The notes under the pieces were generated by a model. That model searched no databases. It had not been told where the DNA came from and worked only from the letters and a program-made list of their open reading frames with translations. Source: Betaproteobacteria bacterium (GTDB taxonomy: Bacteria; Pseudomonadota; Gammaproteobacteria; Burkholderiales; Burkholderiaceae_C). Taken from it: a stretch of DNA of 14,179 nucleotides. Location: positions 1-14,179 of the forward strand of contig VBCQ01000227.1 in NCBI GenBank assembly GCA_005882155.1, read 5' to 3'. Shown in pieces: positions 13,408 to 14,179 of the stretch. The first letter of the stretch is position 1; every line of letters starts with the position of its first letter. The position numbers were made by a program, and so were the translations under genes.

Positions 13408-14168
13408 GCGGGCGACTCTTTCTGGTGCCGAACACGCTGGACTTCGGCGTCACCGGAACCGGTCTGCCGCCCGATCTGCAAGAGGTCTTGCCGCTCGGCG
13501 TGATTCGCATTGCGGCGCAACTCGGGTTCTGGGTTGCTGAGAACGCGAAAACGACACGTGCGTTCCTCAAGCGGGTCGATGCCGTCGTGCCATTGGCGCA
13601 GCCGTTGCAGAGCGTACAGATCGTCGAGCTGCCGCGCCTGCAAAAAGGTGCGCAGCCGACCGGGGCGATCGCGTCGGAGTCGATGCTGACTCCAGCGATG
13701 CAAGGCCATGACATCGGCCTCATTTCAGAAGCCGGCCTGCCCGCGGTGGCCGACCCCGGCGCGGGGCTCGTCGCAGCGGCACACGCGCTCGGCATTCAGG
13801 TCGTTTCGCTTTCGGGCCCGAGCTCGCTGATGCTGGCGCTCGCCGCGAGCGGCCTCAACGGCCAGAGCTTCGCGTTCGTCGGCTATCTGCCGGTTGACGC
13901 CACCGATCGCAGCACGCGAATCCGCGAACTCGAAGCGCTGTCGCGCCGCGGCGCGCAGACGCAAATGATGATCGAGACGCCTTACCGCAATGCGCCGCTG
14001 CTGGGCGCCCTGCTCGCGACCCTGAGCGGCGAGACGCAGTTGTCGGTGAGCTGCGGACTCACACTCGAACAAGGCTGGACGCGCAGCGCGACCGTAGCGG
14101 CATGGAGAGCCGCGTCAACCGCACTGCCCAAGGACGTCCCCGCGGTGTTCTGCTTTCTCGCGCACTGA
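13404..14168 (+). CDS. SAM-dependent methyltransferase, tetrapyrrole methylase (RsmI-like) family
   Basis: A 254-residue protein of the fold shared by corrin/porphyrin methylases and the 16S rRNA methyltransferase RsmI. Visible marks are the opening GRLFLVPNTL (3-12), the central GLISEAGLPAVADPGAGLV (105-123, where RsmI usually has SDAGTP..SDPG), the SAM-binding SLSGPSSLMLALAASGL (135-151), FVGYLPVD (158-165) and IETPYRN (190-196, compare YESPHR in RsmI). It is shorter than RsmI (about 286), and the N-terminal segment replaces the RsmI PTPIGNLGD motif with NTLDFGVTG, so it is probably a paralogue with another substrate. The ATG at 13404 overlaps the maf stop as ATGA, so the two are likely co-translated. 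Substrate unknown. Confidence 0.85.
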   Translation: MSGRLFLVPNTLDFGVTGTGLPPDLQEVLPLGVIRIAAQLGFWVAENAKTTRAFLKRVDAVVPLAQPLQSVQIVELPRLQKGAQPTGAIASESMLTPAMQGHDIGLISEAGLPAVADPGAGLVAAAHALGIQVVSLSGPSSLMLALAASGLNGQSFAFVGYLPVDATDRSTRIRELEALSRRGAQTQMMIETPYRNAPLLGALLATLSGETQLSVSCGLTLEQGWTRSATVAAWRAASTALPKDVPAVFCFLAH

Positions 14169-14179
14169 GCGAGTCGCTT

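Overview
This is a GC-rich, densely packed chromosomal window, almost certainly from a betaproteobacterium of the order Burkholderiales. The evidence is gene order plus protein character: a yceD-rpmF-plsX-fabHDG-acpP-fabF block running directly into rpoE-rseA-rseB-mucD and then lepA. It is a core region. I see no mobile element, phage gene, CRISPR array, tRNA or rRNA.

Layout. Fourteen genes lie on the minus strand and two on the plus strand. Reading in the minus-strand direction from 12742 down: yceD (DUF177), rpmF (ribosomal protein L32), plsX, fabH, fabD, fabG, acpP and fabF (phospholipid and type II fatty acid synthesis); then a small YgfX/CptA-like membrane protein whose end overlaps rpoE, the envelope-stress sigma factor; then its anti-sigma factor rseA, the co-regulator rseB and the periplasmic protease mucD; then a 560-base non-coding gap; then lepA (EF4), cut by the left edge. 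At 12743-12813 a short divergent region separates yceD from two plus-strand genes, a YceF-type Maf pyrophosphatase and a tetrapyrrole-methylase-family SAM methyltransferase, joined by an ATGA overlap.

How the genes work together. PlsX, FabH, FabD, FabG, AcpP and FabF start and elongate acyl chains on ACP and pass them to phosphatidate synthesis. RpoE, RseA, RseB and MucD sense and repair envelope protein damage. Only 33 bases and no terminator separate fabF from the ygfX-like gene, so the lipid and stress modules are probably partly co-transcribed. Start/stop overlaps (plsX/fabH, fabD/fabG, ygfX-like/rpoE, maf/methyltransferase) suggest translational coupling.

The least ordinary part is the gap at 1376-1935. 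It is visibly more AT-rich than the genes and holds a textbook intrinsic terminator, several perfect inverted repeats, -10-like hexamers and a cluster of DnaA-box-like sites including one exact TTATCCACA. It may encode a small RNA or a lepA attenuator, possibly replication-linked. Smaller regulatory structures lie before plsX, rpmF and acpP. No clearly new protein system was found.
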